Position numbers and translations under genes: made by a program. DNA of 64,000 nucleotides from an uncultured Actinomyces sp. (GTDB taxonomy: Bacteria > Actinomycetota > Actinomycetes > Actinomycetales > Actinomycetaceae), in contig CALLSD010000061.1 of the NCBI GenBank assembly GCA_938014245.1, positions 79,518 through 143,517 of the forward strand, written 5' to 3'. Numbering within the stretch: position 1 is the first letter of the stretch; every line of letters starts with the position of its first letter. Below, one piece after another: positions 34,309 through 44,212 of this stretch. The notes under the pieces were generated by a model. The model ran no database searches, was not told the origin of the DNA, and saw only the letters and a program-made list of their open reading frames with translations.

Positions 34309-36864
34309 TCAGGCGTCAGCCGCCTGAGCGCCGAGCATGCGCTCGGTGGTTGAAATCTGCTCGCGCAGGAGTCGAATCAAGGCCGCGGACGCATCCTGGT
34401 GCGACTGAATCCAACGCGTTCCCTGCGCAACCAGATCAAGGCCTTCCACGTAGCCGGCGAGGGCCTTGGGGAACATCAAAGTGACGATGTCCTCTGCAAT
34501 GTGGAAGGTGTGATCTCTCCAGATCTGTTGGAGGGAGTCGAAGTAATCGGCGACGACCGGGACGTACATCTCGGGAGTTGTACGAGCCTGTGCCCAGAAA
34601 CCGGAAACCATCGCCCAGCGAGTATCGTTCGGGATCGAGGTATCACGAAGAACCGCGTCCCAGACCTGCTGCTTCACAGCAATGTCGGCAACTGCAGCGC
34701 GGGCAGCAGCCGCCTTCTGATGTCCGGTCATCGTGTCATCTTCGGCCTCAAGAGCCGCGATCTCAGCTTCGCCAGCAACCCCGCCGCGGACAAGTGCCGT
34801 GAGCAGTGTCCAACGCAGGTCGACGTCGAGGTCGAGTCCCATGAGGGTTTCGGTGCCCTCGTACAGACCACGCACCGCCTCGAAGTGCTCGGGGAGAATT
34901 GCGCAGTGTGCGAGCTCGCGGACGAAGAGCTGCTGTTCGTCGGAGTGAGCGCTAGCAGTGCGAGCCATGATGAGTAGCGCCGAGGCAACACGCTCTTGCA
35001 GTGCACGACGACGCGCAGGTGCAACATAGGTTTCAAGCGCCTGCTCGAGGTGGCGCAAGTACAGTCGCAGCATGGTTGCGTTGCGCTCTGCGGGTAGTGC
35101 GCTGAGCAGAAGCAGCAGGTAGTCGCGCGCGGGCATTTCGCCATCGCGGGTCATATCCCACGCGGAAGCCAAGATCACGCCTCGGGTCAAAGAATCCTCA
35201 AAGCGAGCGATGTTGCGGATCGCAAAGTCCAAGGACTGCGGATCCAAGCGAACCTTCGCGTATGCCAAGTCCTGATCGTTAATCAGAATGAGGTCGGGGC
35301 GTGCGATGCCAGTTGCCTCGGAGACAACGGTGGAGGAACCATCGACGTCAAGCTCTTGGCTGAAGACGCGTTCGATAGATCCATCCTCTGCCTGGCTGTA
35401 ACCCGAAACAATGAGGCGGTGGGGACGCAGTGACGACCCTTCGGAGAAGGGCTCCTGAATGACCTTGAGCTGGGTGATCGCACCGTTGTCATAGACGTCA
35501 ATCTGCGGGCGCAGCAGGGTGATTCCGGCTTCTTCAAGCCAGACGCGCGACCACTGCTTGAGATCGCGGCCCGATGCCTTTTCTAGCTCGCCCAAGAGGT
35601 CTGCCAGTGTTGCGTTCGAGTAGGAGTGCTTCGTCAGGTACTCGTGCAGACCAGCAAAGAAGTGTTCGCGGCCGACGTAAGTGACCAGCTGACGCAGGAC
35701 CGAGGCGCCCTTCGCGTAGGTGATTCCATCGAAGTTCACTTCGACGTCGGCGAGATCGCGGATTTCAGCGGTGATCGGGTGAGTGGTCGGAAGCTGATCT
35801 TGGTTCATGCCCCAGTCCTTGCGGAGCATGAATCCAGTCCAGCCTTCGGTGTATTCGGTGGCCTCTGCAAGAGCCAAGTGGCTCATGAACTCAGCGAAAG
35901 ACTCGTTGAGCCACAGGTCATTCCACCACTTCATGGTGACCAAGTCACCGAACCACATGTGAGCGAGCTCGTGGAGAATCGTATTCGCGCGAGCTTCGAG
36001 GTCAGCGGTCGTGGGACGAGTGCGGAAAATGTATTGATCGCGGAAAGTCACGCAGCCCGCGTTTTCCATTGCGCCCGCGTTGTACTCGGGAACGAAAATC
36101 TGGTCGTAGGTCTTGAAGGGGTAAGGAATCCCGTAAGCGTCCTCGAAGAAAGTGAATCCCGCACGCGTGATATCCAAGATCCGATCGGAATCCAGAGAAT
36201 CAAGCAATGATGCGCGGCACCAAACACCCAGAGGAATCGTGCGACCATCGCTGGAAACCAGTGAGTCGGTCACGCCCTGGTAGGGACCGGCGATAATCGC
36301 GGTGATGTAGGTCGAGATGCGTTCGGTCTCTTCGAAACGGTAGGTCCACGAAGACTCGTTCATCTCAGGTTCGGGAGTCGCCGAGTTCGAGAAGACCTTC
36401 CATCCGGCGGGCACCGTTACCGTGAAGGTGAAGGTCGCCTTCAGATCGGGCTGTTCGAATGTCGTGAACACGCGACGAGCATCCGGAACTTCGAACTGGG
36501 AGTAGCAGTAGGCCTGCGAGTCAGCGGGGTCGACGAAGCGGTGGAGGCCCTCACCGGTGTGCATGTACTGGCAGTCAGCCTCGACCGTCAGGGTATTGTG
36601 TGCAGCGAGTTGCGGAAGGGCAATGCGGTGATCTTGGTGGATGAGCGGATCCAGGTGCTCACCGTTGAGGACAATCGAGTGAACATTGTTCGACACCAAG
36701 TCCGCGAAGGTTGTTTCTCCTTCGGTCGCGCTGAATGTCACGGTTGTGCGCGAAAAGAAGTCCTTGTCTCCGCGCGTGAGGTCGAGTTCGACGTCATAGT
36801 GATCTACGCAGATCACGTCTGCGCGCTGGATGGCTTCCTCGCGCGTCAGGTTCAGGCCAGGCAT
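34309..36864 (-). CDS. pepN: Aminopeptidase N (M1 family)
   Basis: PepN removes N-terminal residues from peptides in the cytoplasm. The 851-residue protein has the substrate motif GAMENAG (about 262-268) and the zinc site HELAHMWFGDLVTMKWWNDLWLNES (about 298-322; HExxH plus the downstream Glu, split here by description: HELAH, then NES). An ERAP1-like helical C-terminal domain fills about 530-851. No signal peptide is visible. Length and order match actinobacterial PepN. The gene is single, with a terminator behind it; together with the OPT transporter and the M13 peptidase it fits peptide use. Confidence 0.96.
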   Translation of the reverse strand: MPGLNLTREEAIQRADVICVDHYDVELDLTRGDKDFFSRTTVTFSATEGETTFADLVSNNVHSIVLNGEHLDPLIHQDHRIALPQLAAHNTLTVEADCQYMHTGEGLHRFVDPADSQAYCYSQFEVPDARRVFTTFEQPDLKATFTFTVTVPAGWKVFSNSATPEPEMNESSWTYRFEETERISTYITAIIAGPYQGVTDSLVSSDGRTIPLGVWCRASLLDSLDSDRILDITRAGFTFFEDAYGIPYPFKTYDQIFVPEYNAGAMENAGCVTFRDQYIFRTRPTTADLEARANTILHELAHMWFGDLVTMKWWNDLWLNESFAEFMSHLALAEATEYTEGWTGFMLRKDWGMNQDQLPTTHPITAEIRDLADVEVNFDGITYAKGASVLRQLVTYVGREHFFAGLHEYLTKHSYSNATLADLLGELEKASGRDLKQWSRVWLEEAGITLLRPQIDVYDNGAITQLKVIQEPFSEGSSLRPHRLIVSGYSQAEDGSIERVFSQELDVDGSSTVVSEATGIARPDLILINDQDLAYAKVRLDPQSLDFAIRNIARFEDSLTRGVILASAWDMTRDGEMPARDYLLLLLSALPAERNATMLRLYLRHLEQALETYVAPARRRALQERVASALLIMARTASAHSDEQQLFVRELAHCAILPEHFEAVRGLYEGTETLMGLDLDVDLRWTLLTALVRGGVAGEAEIAALEAEDDTMTGHQKAAAARAAVADIAVKQQVWDAVLRDTSIPNDTRWAMVSGFWAQARTTPEMYVPVVADYFDSLQQIWRDHTFHIAEDIVTLMFPKALAGYVEGLDLVAQGTRWIQSHQDASAALIRLLREQISTTERMLGAQAADA

Positions 36865-36934
36865 TGCTCACCTTCCGATTGTGTTGACGATCAGGACGCG
36901 CGGATGCGCGTAAACGTCTTAATTTTTACATGTT

Positions 36935-36972
36935 TGCCCTTGTGGCGCGAACCTTGCCGCGCCACAAGGGCA
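36935..36972 (-). terminator. 15-bp hairpin after the M13 peptidase gene
   Basis: TGCCCTTGTGGCGCG (36935-36949) is perfectly complementary to 36958-36972 around an eight-base loop. It lies between the pepO stop (37008) and the pepN start. No T-run follows directly, so it may be a T-poor terminator or RNA-stabilising element. Confidence 0.6.
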
Positions 36973-37007
36973 ATTGTTGTATCGAATTGAAACCTTGGTT
37001 GTCCTGG

Positions 37008-38972
37008 CTACCAGATATGGACGCGCTCTTCGGGGGCGATCCACAGATCATCACCGGGGGCTACATCGTAGGCCTCGGAGAAGGGGTCCATATTCGCAAC
37101 GATCTGATTGCAGCGGAATTCTGCGGGGGAGTGAGGATCGATACTCAGGAGCTGTTTGGCGTACTCGCGGCGGATCGCCGTCCTCCATCCGCGAGCCCAC
37201 GCGGTGAAGAAACGCTGAGCTGCGCTTTGCCCGTCGATTTCAGGGGCAGATTGCGGGGTGAGTCCCTTCTGCGCAAGTCGAGCAACATAGGCCTGCCATG
37301 CAATGGAAAGCCCGGCCAAATCGCCGATGTTCTCTCCCAGAGTGAGTGCTCCATTGACATGGAGCGGGGGTTCTTCCCCTTGGAGATCCCGTGGGGTAAG
37401 CGCGTCGTACTGATCAACGAGGCGCTTGGTGCGTTCCTCGAAACGTTCCCGATCTTCATCGGTCCACCAATTCTCCAAGTTGCCTTCCGCATCAAAGCGT
37501 GAACCTTGATCGTCAAAACCGTGTCCGATTTCGTGTCCGATCACTGCGCCGATAGCGCCGAAGTTTGAGGCATCATCAGCATCTGGATCGAAGAATGGTG
37601 CTTGCAAGATCGCAGCGGGGAAGACGATTTCGTTCATCGTCGGGTCGTAGTAGGCATTGACGGTCTGAGGCGTCATGTGCCACTCGCTTCGATCGACGGG
37701 ACCGCCGAGTTTATCCCAGCGACGTTGAACGTGGAAGCGCGTTGCTGCCTCGACGGTATCAACCAAGGAGTCTGAATCGAAGTGCAAGGATGAATAGTCA
37801 AGCCATTGGTCGGGGTAGCCGATCTTGGGAGTAAAGGTACCGAGCTTCTTTAATGCTTGAGTGCGGGTTTCTTCGCCCATCCACTCGCAGTGGGTGAGCG
37901 CCTGCTCATAGGCGTCGAGAAGGCTGCGGACGAGGCCATCCATGATTTCTTTGTTGGCGGGCGGGAAATGGCGGGACACCCAAATTTCACCCATGGCCTC
38001 GCCAAGGAGAGAAGAGACCAAGGAAAGGCCGCGCTTCCATCGAGGGCGCAGCTCCTGGGTTCCTGAAAGAGTTCGTCCGTGGAACTCGAAGGAGGCATTG
38101 ACGAAGTCTTCGGAGAGTAAGGATGCGTACTCGTCGATGAGGGAGTGTTCCATCCACATCTTGAGGACTTCAAGATCGGCGTTTTCCCACAGCTGCGTTG
38201 CGCCCTCGAAAAACTCCGGATGCGACACGTTGAGTGTCTCAATCTTTTCCACGGGAAGCTTTGCGGCCTTCGCCCACAGGTTCCAAGGGAACGAAGGGTA
38301 GTTTTGGCGCAACTCATCCCAGGTCATGGGGTGGTCGGCTAAGAGCGGATCGCGGTTTGTCACGGCGTCGCGGTGGAAGGAAGCAACGTGTGTTTCGAAC
38401 TCGCGAACCGCTTTCGCGTGAGAAACGGCGTCTTCTTCATTGGACCCGACCAGAGTAAAAAGCTTGGCGACGTAGGCTTCCCACGCTTCGAGAACTTCGC
38501 GATGCTGTTCCTCGCGGTAGTAGGCCTCGTCGGGAAGAGAAAGACCGCCCTGGTACAAGTCGAGCATGTGCTGGCTGGAATTGTGCGCATCGGTGCCGAC
38601 GTAACTTCCAAAGAGGCCAGAGATCCCCTCGTAGCGGAAGGTTCCCATCAGTGTGGCAAGATCATCGCGACTCGATACTGCGCGAAGGCGTGTGAGCTTG
38701 TCGGCAATGGGGGAGAATCCTGCTTGGTTGGCAGCGTCTTCATCCATAAATATTCCGTATAGATGGGCGATAAGTTCCCCGTTATGCCCGGGAACTTTCC
38801 CGGCAGCTGCATCTTCTGCAATTGCTTTTTCCCACAGCTCGGATTGATCAAGGAGCTCATGGAAGGTGCCGTGTATGGGGCGATCGGCCGGAATTTCGTG
38901 GGTCGCGAGCCACTCGCCATTGGTGTAGCGGTAGAAATCGTCTTGTGGACGGTAAATCTGCTCTTCAGTCAT
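37008..38972 (-). CDS. pepO: M13-family zinc endopeptidase (neprilysin/PepO-like)
   Basis: A 654-residue M13 metallopeptidase that cleaves short peptides. Starting at the ATG at 38972 gives MTEEQIYRPQDDFYRYTNG, the typical family opening; the open frame continues upstream without good support. The catalytic zinc motif is VIGHEIGHGFDDQG (about 474-487), the third ligand motif is ENIGDLAGL (ExxxD), and the substrate-binding NAYYDPTMNEIVFPAAILQ precedes them. The C-terminal CNQIVANMDPFSEAYD is also diagnostic. No signal peptide or membrane anchor is present, so it is cytoplasmic, as in other bacterial PepO proteins. Confidence 0.95.
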   Translation of the reverse strand: MTEEQIYRPQDDFYRYTNGEWLATHEIPADRPIHGTFHELLDQSELWEKAIAEDAAAGKVPGHNGELIAHLYGIFMDEDAANQAGFSPIADKLTRLRAVSSRDDLATLMGTFRYEGISGLFGSYVGTDAHNSSQHMLDLYQGGLSLPDEAYYREEQHREVLEAWEAYVAKLFTLVGSNEEDAVSHAKAVREFETHVASFHRDAVTNRDPLLADHPMTWDELRQNYPSFPWNLWAKAAKLPVEKIETLNVSHPEFFEGATQLWENADLEVLKMWMEHSLIDEYASLLSEDFVNASFEFHGRTLSGTQELRPRWKRGLSLVSSLLGEAMGEIWVSRHFPPANKEIMDGLVRSLLDAYEQALTHCEWMGEETRTQALKKLGTFTPKIGYPDQWLDYSSLHFDSDSLVDTVEAATRFHVQRRWDKLGGPVDRSEWHMTPQTVNAYYDPTMNEIVFPAAILQAPFFDPDADDASNFGAIGAVIGHEIGHGFDDQGSRFDAEGNLENWWTDEDRERFEERTKRLVDQYDALTPRDLQGEEPPLHVNGALTLGENIGDLAGLSIAWQAYVARLAQKGLTPQSAPEIDGQSAAQRFFTAWARGWRTAIRREYAKQLLSIDPHSPAEFRCNQIVANMDPFSEAYDVAPGDDLWIAPEERVHIW

Positions 38973-39069
38973 AAAGACACTGTACGTTGCCGCTAGTATG
39001 CGGCGCACACCCGATTTCTTAGGAAGACCTAAGTTTGCTGTGAATGATTACAGGCTTTAATGAGTAATG

Positions 39070-39083
39070 TGCACATATGTGCA
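39070..39083 (+). promoter_or_regulatory. Candidate operator upstream of glpABC
   Basis: TGCACATATGTGCA is a perfect 14-bp palindrome, 89 bases before the glpA start, in the 200-base gap between pepO and glpA. Its position suits a regulator of glpABC (CRP/FNR- or GntR-type), but the half-site does not match a consensus I can name. Promoter elements nearby are weak. Confidence 0.45.
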
Positions 39084-39172
39084 ACATGCCTTGGGAAGAT
39101 GTGCAGAGGTCCTAAAAGGGTCATGATTAATAAGGAAACAATCAGAAACTCTCTAAGGAACAACGTAACACT

Positions 39173-40840
39173 ATGAGGACGATGGAGACTGATGTCGTAG
39201 TCATCGGTGGTGGCTCGACCGGTGCCGGCGTTGTCCGCGATGTCGCAATGCGCGGATTCCGTGCCATTCTTCTTGACCGGGCCGATATGGCTCAAGGAAC
39301 TTCTGGGCGCTACCACGGATTGCTCCACTCAGGCGCGCGTTACATTGCGTCCGACCCTGAATCGGCAACCGAATGTGCGGAAGAAAATGCAATCGTCTCC
39401 CGCATCAATGCTGATGCCGTGGAGAAGACCGGCGGTCTCTTCGTAACAACCTCTTTTGACGATGAAGACTACGCCGATCAATTCATCGCTCGCGCGAGAG
39501 CCGCTCACGTTCCTGCAGAAGAGATTTCTCCCGCTGAGGCTCTTCGTCGCGAGCCTCGACTTGATCCGGGACTCAAGCGCGCATTTGCAGTACAAGACGG
39601 AACCGTCGACGGCTGGCGTATGGTCTGGGGTGCGGCGCGCTCGGCCATTGCCTATGGAGCGGAGATCCTCACCTACACTCGTGCAACCGGAATTCAACGC
39701 AGCCAAGACCGTATCGAAGCGGTCTTCGCACGCGATGAACGATTAGGCGAGGACATCCGGATTGACTGTTCCTTTGTCTTGAACTGTGGCGGTCCCTGGG
39801 CCGGACAAATCGCGGCGCTTGCGGACTGCCATGGAGTGGAAGTCGTTCCTGGTGCGGGAATCATGATCGCCATGAATCATCGTCTTTCACAGAACGTCAT
39901 TAACCGCTGCATTTGGCCCGCTGACGGTGACATCTTGGTTCCCGTCCACCCCGTTTGCATTATCGGAACGACCGACTTGCGTGCGGAAGACCCCGACAAG
40001 TTGCCGATTCTTTCTGACCAAGTCCAGCAGATGCTTGACGCGGGAGAAACCCTGATTCCTGGCTTCCGAAAGTCTCGTGCCCTCCATGCGTGGGCGGGCG
40101 CTCGTCCGCTCATCAAAGACACTCGCGTCTCCGAATCAGATACCCGTCACATGGCCCGAGGAATGCACATCGTTGACCACATGAGTCGCGATGGTGTTGA
40201 TGGTATCTTGACCATTGCCGGCGGTAAGCTCACGACCTACCGCCTGATGGCAGAACGCATCGTCAACATCATGTGTCAGCAGATGGGGGAGGAACGGCCC
40301 TGCCGTACCGCCGACGAAGTCGTTCCCGAGGCAGAAGGACACTCGAACTACTACATCGGCCACCGCCTCGACGATGTTGAACACCATGGCGAGTCGCCCT
40401 CCAGCCAAGAGATCATCTGCGAATGCGAACTTGTCACCCGTGAAATGCTCGAACGCACAATGGACGTTCTTCCCGGCGGGCAACTCGATGACGTGCGCCG
40501 TCAAGTTCGCCTTGGAATGGGTCCCTGTCAGGGCGGTTTTTGCTCCCAGCGCAGTGCGGGAATTGCACATGAACGCGGTGACATCGACGCGCCTCGGACA
40601 AATGAACTGCTTCGCCTCTTCCTCAAGAACCGCTGGATCGGACTGTGGCCCATTCTCTTCGGCAAACAAGCCCGTCAGGCTGCTCTGGACAACTGGATCC
40701 ACGAAGGAACCCTAGACGTCGAGCACCTGCCCACCGCTCCCGACGCTATTCCGCATGAATGCGCGTACTGGGACGCTGTCGAAAGTGGGGAAGAAGCCCT
40801 GGAAGATGGAGAAGAACAGGAAGGACTCACCCATGCGTGA
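39173..40840 (+). CDS. glpA: Anaerobic glycerol-3-phosphate dehydrogenase subunit A
   Basis: GlpA is the FAD subunit of the membrane-associated GlpABC complex, which oxidises glycerol-3-phosphate to dihydroxyacetone phosphate and passes electrons to menaquinone. The 555-residue protein has the dinucleotide-binding motif VVIGGGSTGAG (about 8-18), the family stretch GRYHGLLHSGARY (about 45-57), and a C-terminal BFD-like [2Fe-2S] domain with CEC (about 424) and GPCQGGFC (about 454-461). Its last eight bases overlap glpB, marking an operon. No glpF, glpK or glpR is in the window. Confidence 0.95.
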   Translation: MRTMETDVVVIGGGSTGAGVVRDVAMRGFRAILLDRADMAQGTSGRYHGLLHSGARYIASDPESATECAEENAIVSRINADAVEKTGGLFVTTSFDDEDYADQFIARARAAHVPAEEISPAEALRREPRLDPGLKRAFAVQDGTVDGWRMVWGAARSAIAYGAEILTYTRATGIQRSQDRIEAVFARDERLGEDIRIDCSFVLNCGGPWAGQIAALADCHGVEVVPGAGIMIAMNHRLSQNVINRCIWPADGDILVPVHPVCIIGTTDLRAEDPDKLPILSDQVQQMLDAGETLIPGFRKSRALHAWAGARPLIKDTRVSESDTRHMARGMHIVDHMSRDGVDGILTIAGGKLTTYRLMAERIVNIMCQQMGEERPCRTADEVVPEAEGHSNYYIGHRLDDVEHHGESPSSQEIICECELVTREMLERTMDVLPGGQLDDVRRQVRLGMGPCQGGFCSQRSAGIAHERGDIDAPRTNELLRLFLKNRWIGLWPILFGKQARQAALDNWIHEGTLDVEHLPTAPDAIPHECAYWDAVESGEEALEDGEEQEGLTHA

Positions 40841-42080
40841 CGCAGTCGTTATCGGAGCGGGCCTTGCCGGTCTTGCTGCCAGCATCCGACTGGCGCAGCG
40901 CGGGGCTCAGGTCACTCTTGTCACCAAGGGAATCGGTGGCCTCCAACTGGGGCAAGGGACAATCGACGCTTTGGGCTACGCCCCGGAACTCGTTGAGCGC
41001 CCGCTAGAGGCAATCACACAGCTCGCCGCCGATCACCCCACTCACCCCTACGCGCGCCTCGGGGCATCAAGCGTTGCGCAATCGCTTGAGTGGATTCGTG
41101 AGCTTCTTGGACCCGAGCGCCTCCTTGGCTCGGCCGATACGAATGTTCGTATACCAACGGCGCTTGGCGCACTGCGTCCGACCGCCTTGTACCAGCCTTC
41201 GATGCAAGCCGGTATCCCCGTCGGGCAAAGCTATGTGATCGTTGGTTTCAAGCGCCTGAAGGACTTCTACCCCTCCCTTGCCGCCGAGAACATGCGTCTC
41301 CAAAAAGACGCCAACGGGCAAGCGATTGTGGCGCGTTCAGCCTATGTTGATCTCGATATTCGCGGGCAAGAACGCGACACGACCGGTACGAACTTTGCGC
41401 GCGCACTGGACCATAAGGAGACCCGCGAACGCCTTGTCGCACTTCTGAAAGAAGTTGTGCGACCCGGTGAAACCGTTGGCCTTCCTGCCGTTCTTGGTCT
41501 GAATGATCCGGGCGCTTGGCTCGACATCCAAGAAATGCTCGGCCAGCCCGTCTTCGAAATTGTTCTTCAGCCACCGTCGGTACCGGGTATGCGCCTGAAC
41601 CAAGAACTCACCGAGATTGCGAAAGCAAGCTGCCGTGTGATGCTGGGATCTTCCCTGGTTTCCTACGAGGTTGAAGACCAGCAGGTGCAATCCGTGACCA
41701 TCTCGACCGCTGGGCATGCCCGTACAATCCCGACCAAGTCCGTGATCCTCGCCGCGGGAGGGTTCGAATCGGGAGCGCTCGAGATTGATTCTTACGGTCA
41801 CGTGAGGGACACGGTTATGGGGCTTCCGCTAACAGGTGTTGATACGAGTCTGCTTAATGGTGACTTCTGGGGCAGTGAACAGCCTCTCTTCAAGGTTGGC
41901 TTTGAGGTCGACGACAAGATGCGCGTGTGCACTCCGGGAGCAGGTCCCGTCTACTCCAACGTTTATGCGGCTGGGGGGAATCTGGCTGGTTCAACGCGTT
42001 GGAAGGAAAAGTCGGGCGATGGTATCGCTCTGGCAAGTGCGCTGCGCGCAGCCGATTCGATTGTGGAGGTTCTTCAATGA
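40833..42080 (+). CDS. glpB: Anaerobic glycerol-3-phosphate dehydrogenase subunit B
   Basis: GlpB is the second flavoprotein subunit. I start it at the ATG at 40833 (MRDAVVIGAGLAGLAASIRL), overlapping glpA by eight bases; the open frame begins earlier within glpA but lacks support. The 415-residue protein has the N-terminal FAD motif GAGLAG, the family pattern GIGGLQLGQGTIDALGYAP, a central LPAVLGLN, and ILAAGGFESGAL. It ends in ATGA overlap with glpC. Confidence 0.94.
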   Translation: MRDAVVIGAGLAGLAASIRLAQRGAQVTLVTKGIGGLQLGQGTIDALGYAPELVERPLEAITQLAADHPTHPYARLGASSVAQSLEWIRELLGPERLLGSADTNVRIPTALGALRPTALYQPSMQAGIPVGQSYVIVGFKRLKDFYPSLAAENMRLQKDANGQAIVARSAYVDLDIRGQERDTTGTNFARALDHKETRERLVALLKEVVRPGETVGLPAVLGLNDPGAWLDIQEMLGQPVFEIVLQPPSVPGMRLNQELTEIAKASCRVMLGSSLVSYEVEDQQVQSVTISTAGHARTIPTKSVILAAGGFESGALEIDSYGHVRDTVMGLPLTGVDTSLLNGDFWGSEQPLFKVGFEVDDKMRVCTPGAGPVYSNVYAAGGNLAGSTRWKEKSGDGIALASALRAADSIVEVLQ

Positions 42081-43351
42081 GTCTGGAAATTGTACCCGGC
42101 ATCGAAGAAGCCGATGTTTTGGGGCTTGAAGGTGATGACTTCGGTCTTCGTGCTTCCCTTGACGCCTGCGTGAAGTGCACGATCTGTGAAACGCAATGCC
42201 CCGTCATGCGCGTGACTGATCTTTTCGCTGGCCCGAAGTACTCTGGTCCACAAGCAGAACGCTACCGTCAAGAAGGCCAGTTCGTTGATCATTCGATCGA
42301 CTACTGCTCCTCGTGTGGTACATGCTCTTTGGTGTGTCCTCAGGGCGTGAAGGTCACCGAAATGATTCACCACGCGCGAACCGACATGAAGAAGAAGCAG
42401 GGAATCCCGCTTCGCGATCAGCTCATTGGACGCACGGGCCTGATTGGAAGCGTCATGACGCCCTTCGCTCCCATCGCCAACTGGGCGCTGGATGTTAAGC
42501 CGATTCGCGTTGCTATGGAAAAGATCATTGGCGTTCACCGCAATGCCCCCATGCCTCGCGCCTATGGTCGCACCTTCGAAAGCTGGTTCAAGAAGCACAC
42601 TCCGCTTCCCAACTCTGGTACGAAGGGACAAGTGATCTTCTTCCACGGTTGCGCAGGACAGTACTTTGAGGTTGAGACCTCAATCCACTCCGTGCTGGTA
42701 CTTGAGCACTTGGGCTACGAAGTCCTTGTTCCACCGCATGGATGCTGTGGTTTGGCTCTGCAGTCAAACGGTCTTTACGACGAATCGCGTAAGTATGTCT
42801 CGCGTCTGACCCATGACCTGCGGAAGGCGAATCGGGACGCGCCGATTATCTCCTCTTCTGGTTCGTGTGGTGGAATGCTTCGCCATGAGGCTCACGACAT
42901 CTTGGAAATGGATACCCCTGAACTTGAAGATGTCGCCTCACGCACGTGGGACATTTGTGAGTTCCTCATCGACCTCTACGATCGCGGCGAGCTCGACATG
43001 AATATGGAACGCATCGACGTGACCATTCCCTACCACGCGCCCTGCCAGCTCAAATCGCAAGGTTTGGGTATGCCTGCTGTAGAACTCATGAGTTTGATCC
43101 CCGGGGTGACAGTGAAGGAATCCCAGCAGCCCTGCTGCGGTATCGCCGGAACCTACGGAATGAAGAAAGAAAAGTATGCGATCGCCCAAGCGGTGGGAGC
43201 TCCGGTTTTCGACTTCGTTAAGCAGGTTAATGTTGAACTCGCGGCCTGCGACACCGAGACCTGTCGCTGGCAGATTCGCACGGCAACCGGTGCGAATGTT
43301 GTTCACCCGATCTGGCTGATTCACAAGGCCTACGGTCTACCCGAAGGCTGA
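42077..43351 (+). CDS. glpC: Anaerobic glycerol-3-phosphate dehydrogenase subunit C
   Basis: GlpC is the iron-sulfur subunit that anchors the complex to the membrane and hands electrons to menaquinone. From the ATG at 42077 (overlapping the glpB stop) it has 424 residues. Two 4Fe-4S motifs lie near the N-terminus: CVKCTICETQCP (about 27-38) and CSSCGTCSLVCP (about 78-89). Two cysteine-rich CCG domains follow, with HGCCGLALQ (about 224-232) and QPCCGIAGTYG (about 352-362). The complete glpABC set supports anaerobic or microaerobic use of host glycerol-3-phosphate. Confidence 0.95.
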   Translation: MSLEIVPGIEEADVLGLEGDDFGLRASLDACVKCTICETQCPVMRVTDLFAGPKYSGPQAERYRQEGQFVDHSIDYCSSCGTCSLVCPQGVKVTEMIHHARTDMKKKQGIPLRDQLIGRTGLIGSVMTPFAPIANWALDVKPIRVAMEKIIGVHRNAPMPRAYGRTFESWFKKHTPLPNSGTKGQVIFFHGCAGQYFEVETSIHSVLVLEHLGYEVLVPPHGCCGLALQSNGLYDESRKYVSRLTHDLRKANRDAPIISSSGSCGGMLRHEAHDILEMDTPELEDVASRTWDICEFLIDLYDRGELDMNMERIDVTIPYHAPCQLKSQGLGMPAVELMSLIPGVTVKESQQPCCGIAGTYGMKKEKYAIAQAVGAPVFDFVKQVNVELAACDTETCRWQIRTATGANVVHPIWLIHKAYGLPEG

Positions 43352-43361
43352 GATGAAAGAG

Positions 43362-43405
43362 AATATCCCCGGATGCGCAGATGACGATGCGCGCCCGGGG
43401 ATATT
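43362..43405 (+). terminator. Hairpin after glpC, overlapping the SDR promoter
   Basis: AATATCCCCGG (43362-43372) is perfectly complementary to CCGGGGATATT (43395-43405), 11 bases after the glpC stop. No T-run follows. The right arm overlaps a TATTAC that could be the -10 box of the next gene. Confidence 0.55.
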
Positions 43406-43416
43406 ACTGTTGCACC

Positions 43417-44172
43417 ATGAACATCTCTCGTCGCGTCGTTGTCACCGGAGCCTCCAGCGGAATCGGACAAGCCACCGCCCGTCTTTTGGCAATGCGGGGG
43501 TGGAACGTCGTTGCTGTGGCCCGGCGCCGCGAACGCCTCGCGGCCCTCGCTGACGAGATTGGCTGTGAGTATTGGGCGGCGGACCTCACCGACCACGCAC
43601 AGGTGGAGGAAATGGCCGCGCATGTCCTAGAAGGCGGCCCCATCGATGCGCTGGTGAACAATGCGGGTGGAGCCATCGGCGTTGATCGGGTTGCGGATGC
43701 AGATCCTGCCAGGTGGAGTGAAATGTTTGAGCGCAATGTCCTCACGGCCTTGCACTGCACGCGCGCATTTCTCTCCTCGATGCGTGAGCGGGGAGGCGAC
43801 CTCGTCTTCCTGACGTCAACAGCCGCCCACGACACATACCCGGGAGGTGGCGGCTACGTTGCCGCCAAGCACGCCGAGCGCATCATTGCCAATACCTTAC
43901 GTCAGGAGCTGGTGGGTGAGCCCGTGCGAGTTATCGAGATCGCGCCCGGCATGGTGCAAACTGAAGAGTTTTCTCTCAATCGCTTGGGCTCTCAGGAAGC
44001 CGCGGACCGGGTGTATGAGGGGGTTGCCGAGCCCCTCGTCGCCGAGGATATCGCCGAGGCGATTGTGTGGACCTTGGAGCGGCCGCGTCACGTCAACATC
44101 GATTCGATGATCGTGCGCCCGGTTGCGCAGGCGACAAATACTCTTGTGGCCAGAACTGCGCCCGAGGTTTAG
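43417..44172 (+). CDS. Short-chain dehydrogenase/reductase, YdfG-like
   Basis: A 251-residue NAD(P)-dependent SDR: cofactor motif TGASSGIG (about 9-16), NNAGG (about 80-84), catalytic Ser in LTSTAAH and YVAAK (about 147-151). The C-terminal HVNIDSMIVRPVAQ closely resembles E. coli YdfG (NADP-dependent 3-hydroxy-acid/serine dehydrogenase), so that activity is likely. The ATG at 43417 has no Shine-Dalgarno sequence, and a TATTAC hexamer lies only nine bases before it; the transcript may be leaderless, as is common in actinobacteria. An upstream in-frame ATG (43381) sits inside the glpC hairpin and is less likely. Confidence 0.88.
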   Translation: MNISRRVVVTGASSGIGQATARLLAMRGWNVVAVARRRERLAALADEIGCEYWAADLTDHAQVEEMAAHVLEGGPIDALVNNAGGAIGVDRVADADPARWSEMFERNVLTALHCTRAFLSSMRERGGDLVFLTSTAAHDTYPGGGGYVAAKHAERIIANTLRQELVGEPVRVIEIAPGMVQTEEFSLNRLGSQEAADRVYEGVAEPLVAEDIAEAIVWTLERPRHVNIDSMIVRPVAQATNTLVARTAPEV

Positions 44173-44212
44173 AACAGACGCGCCGGTAGCGATTGTTCCC
44201 CCTGGCTTCTCG

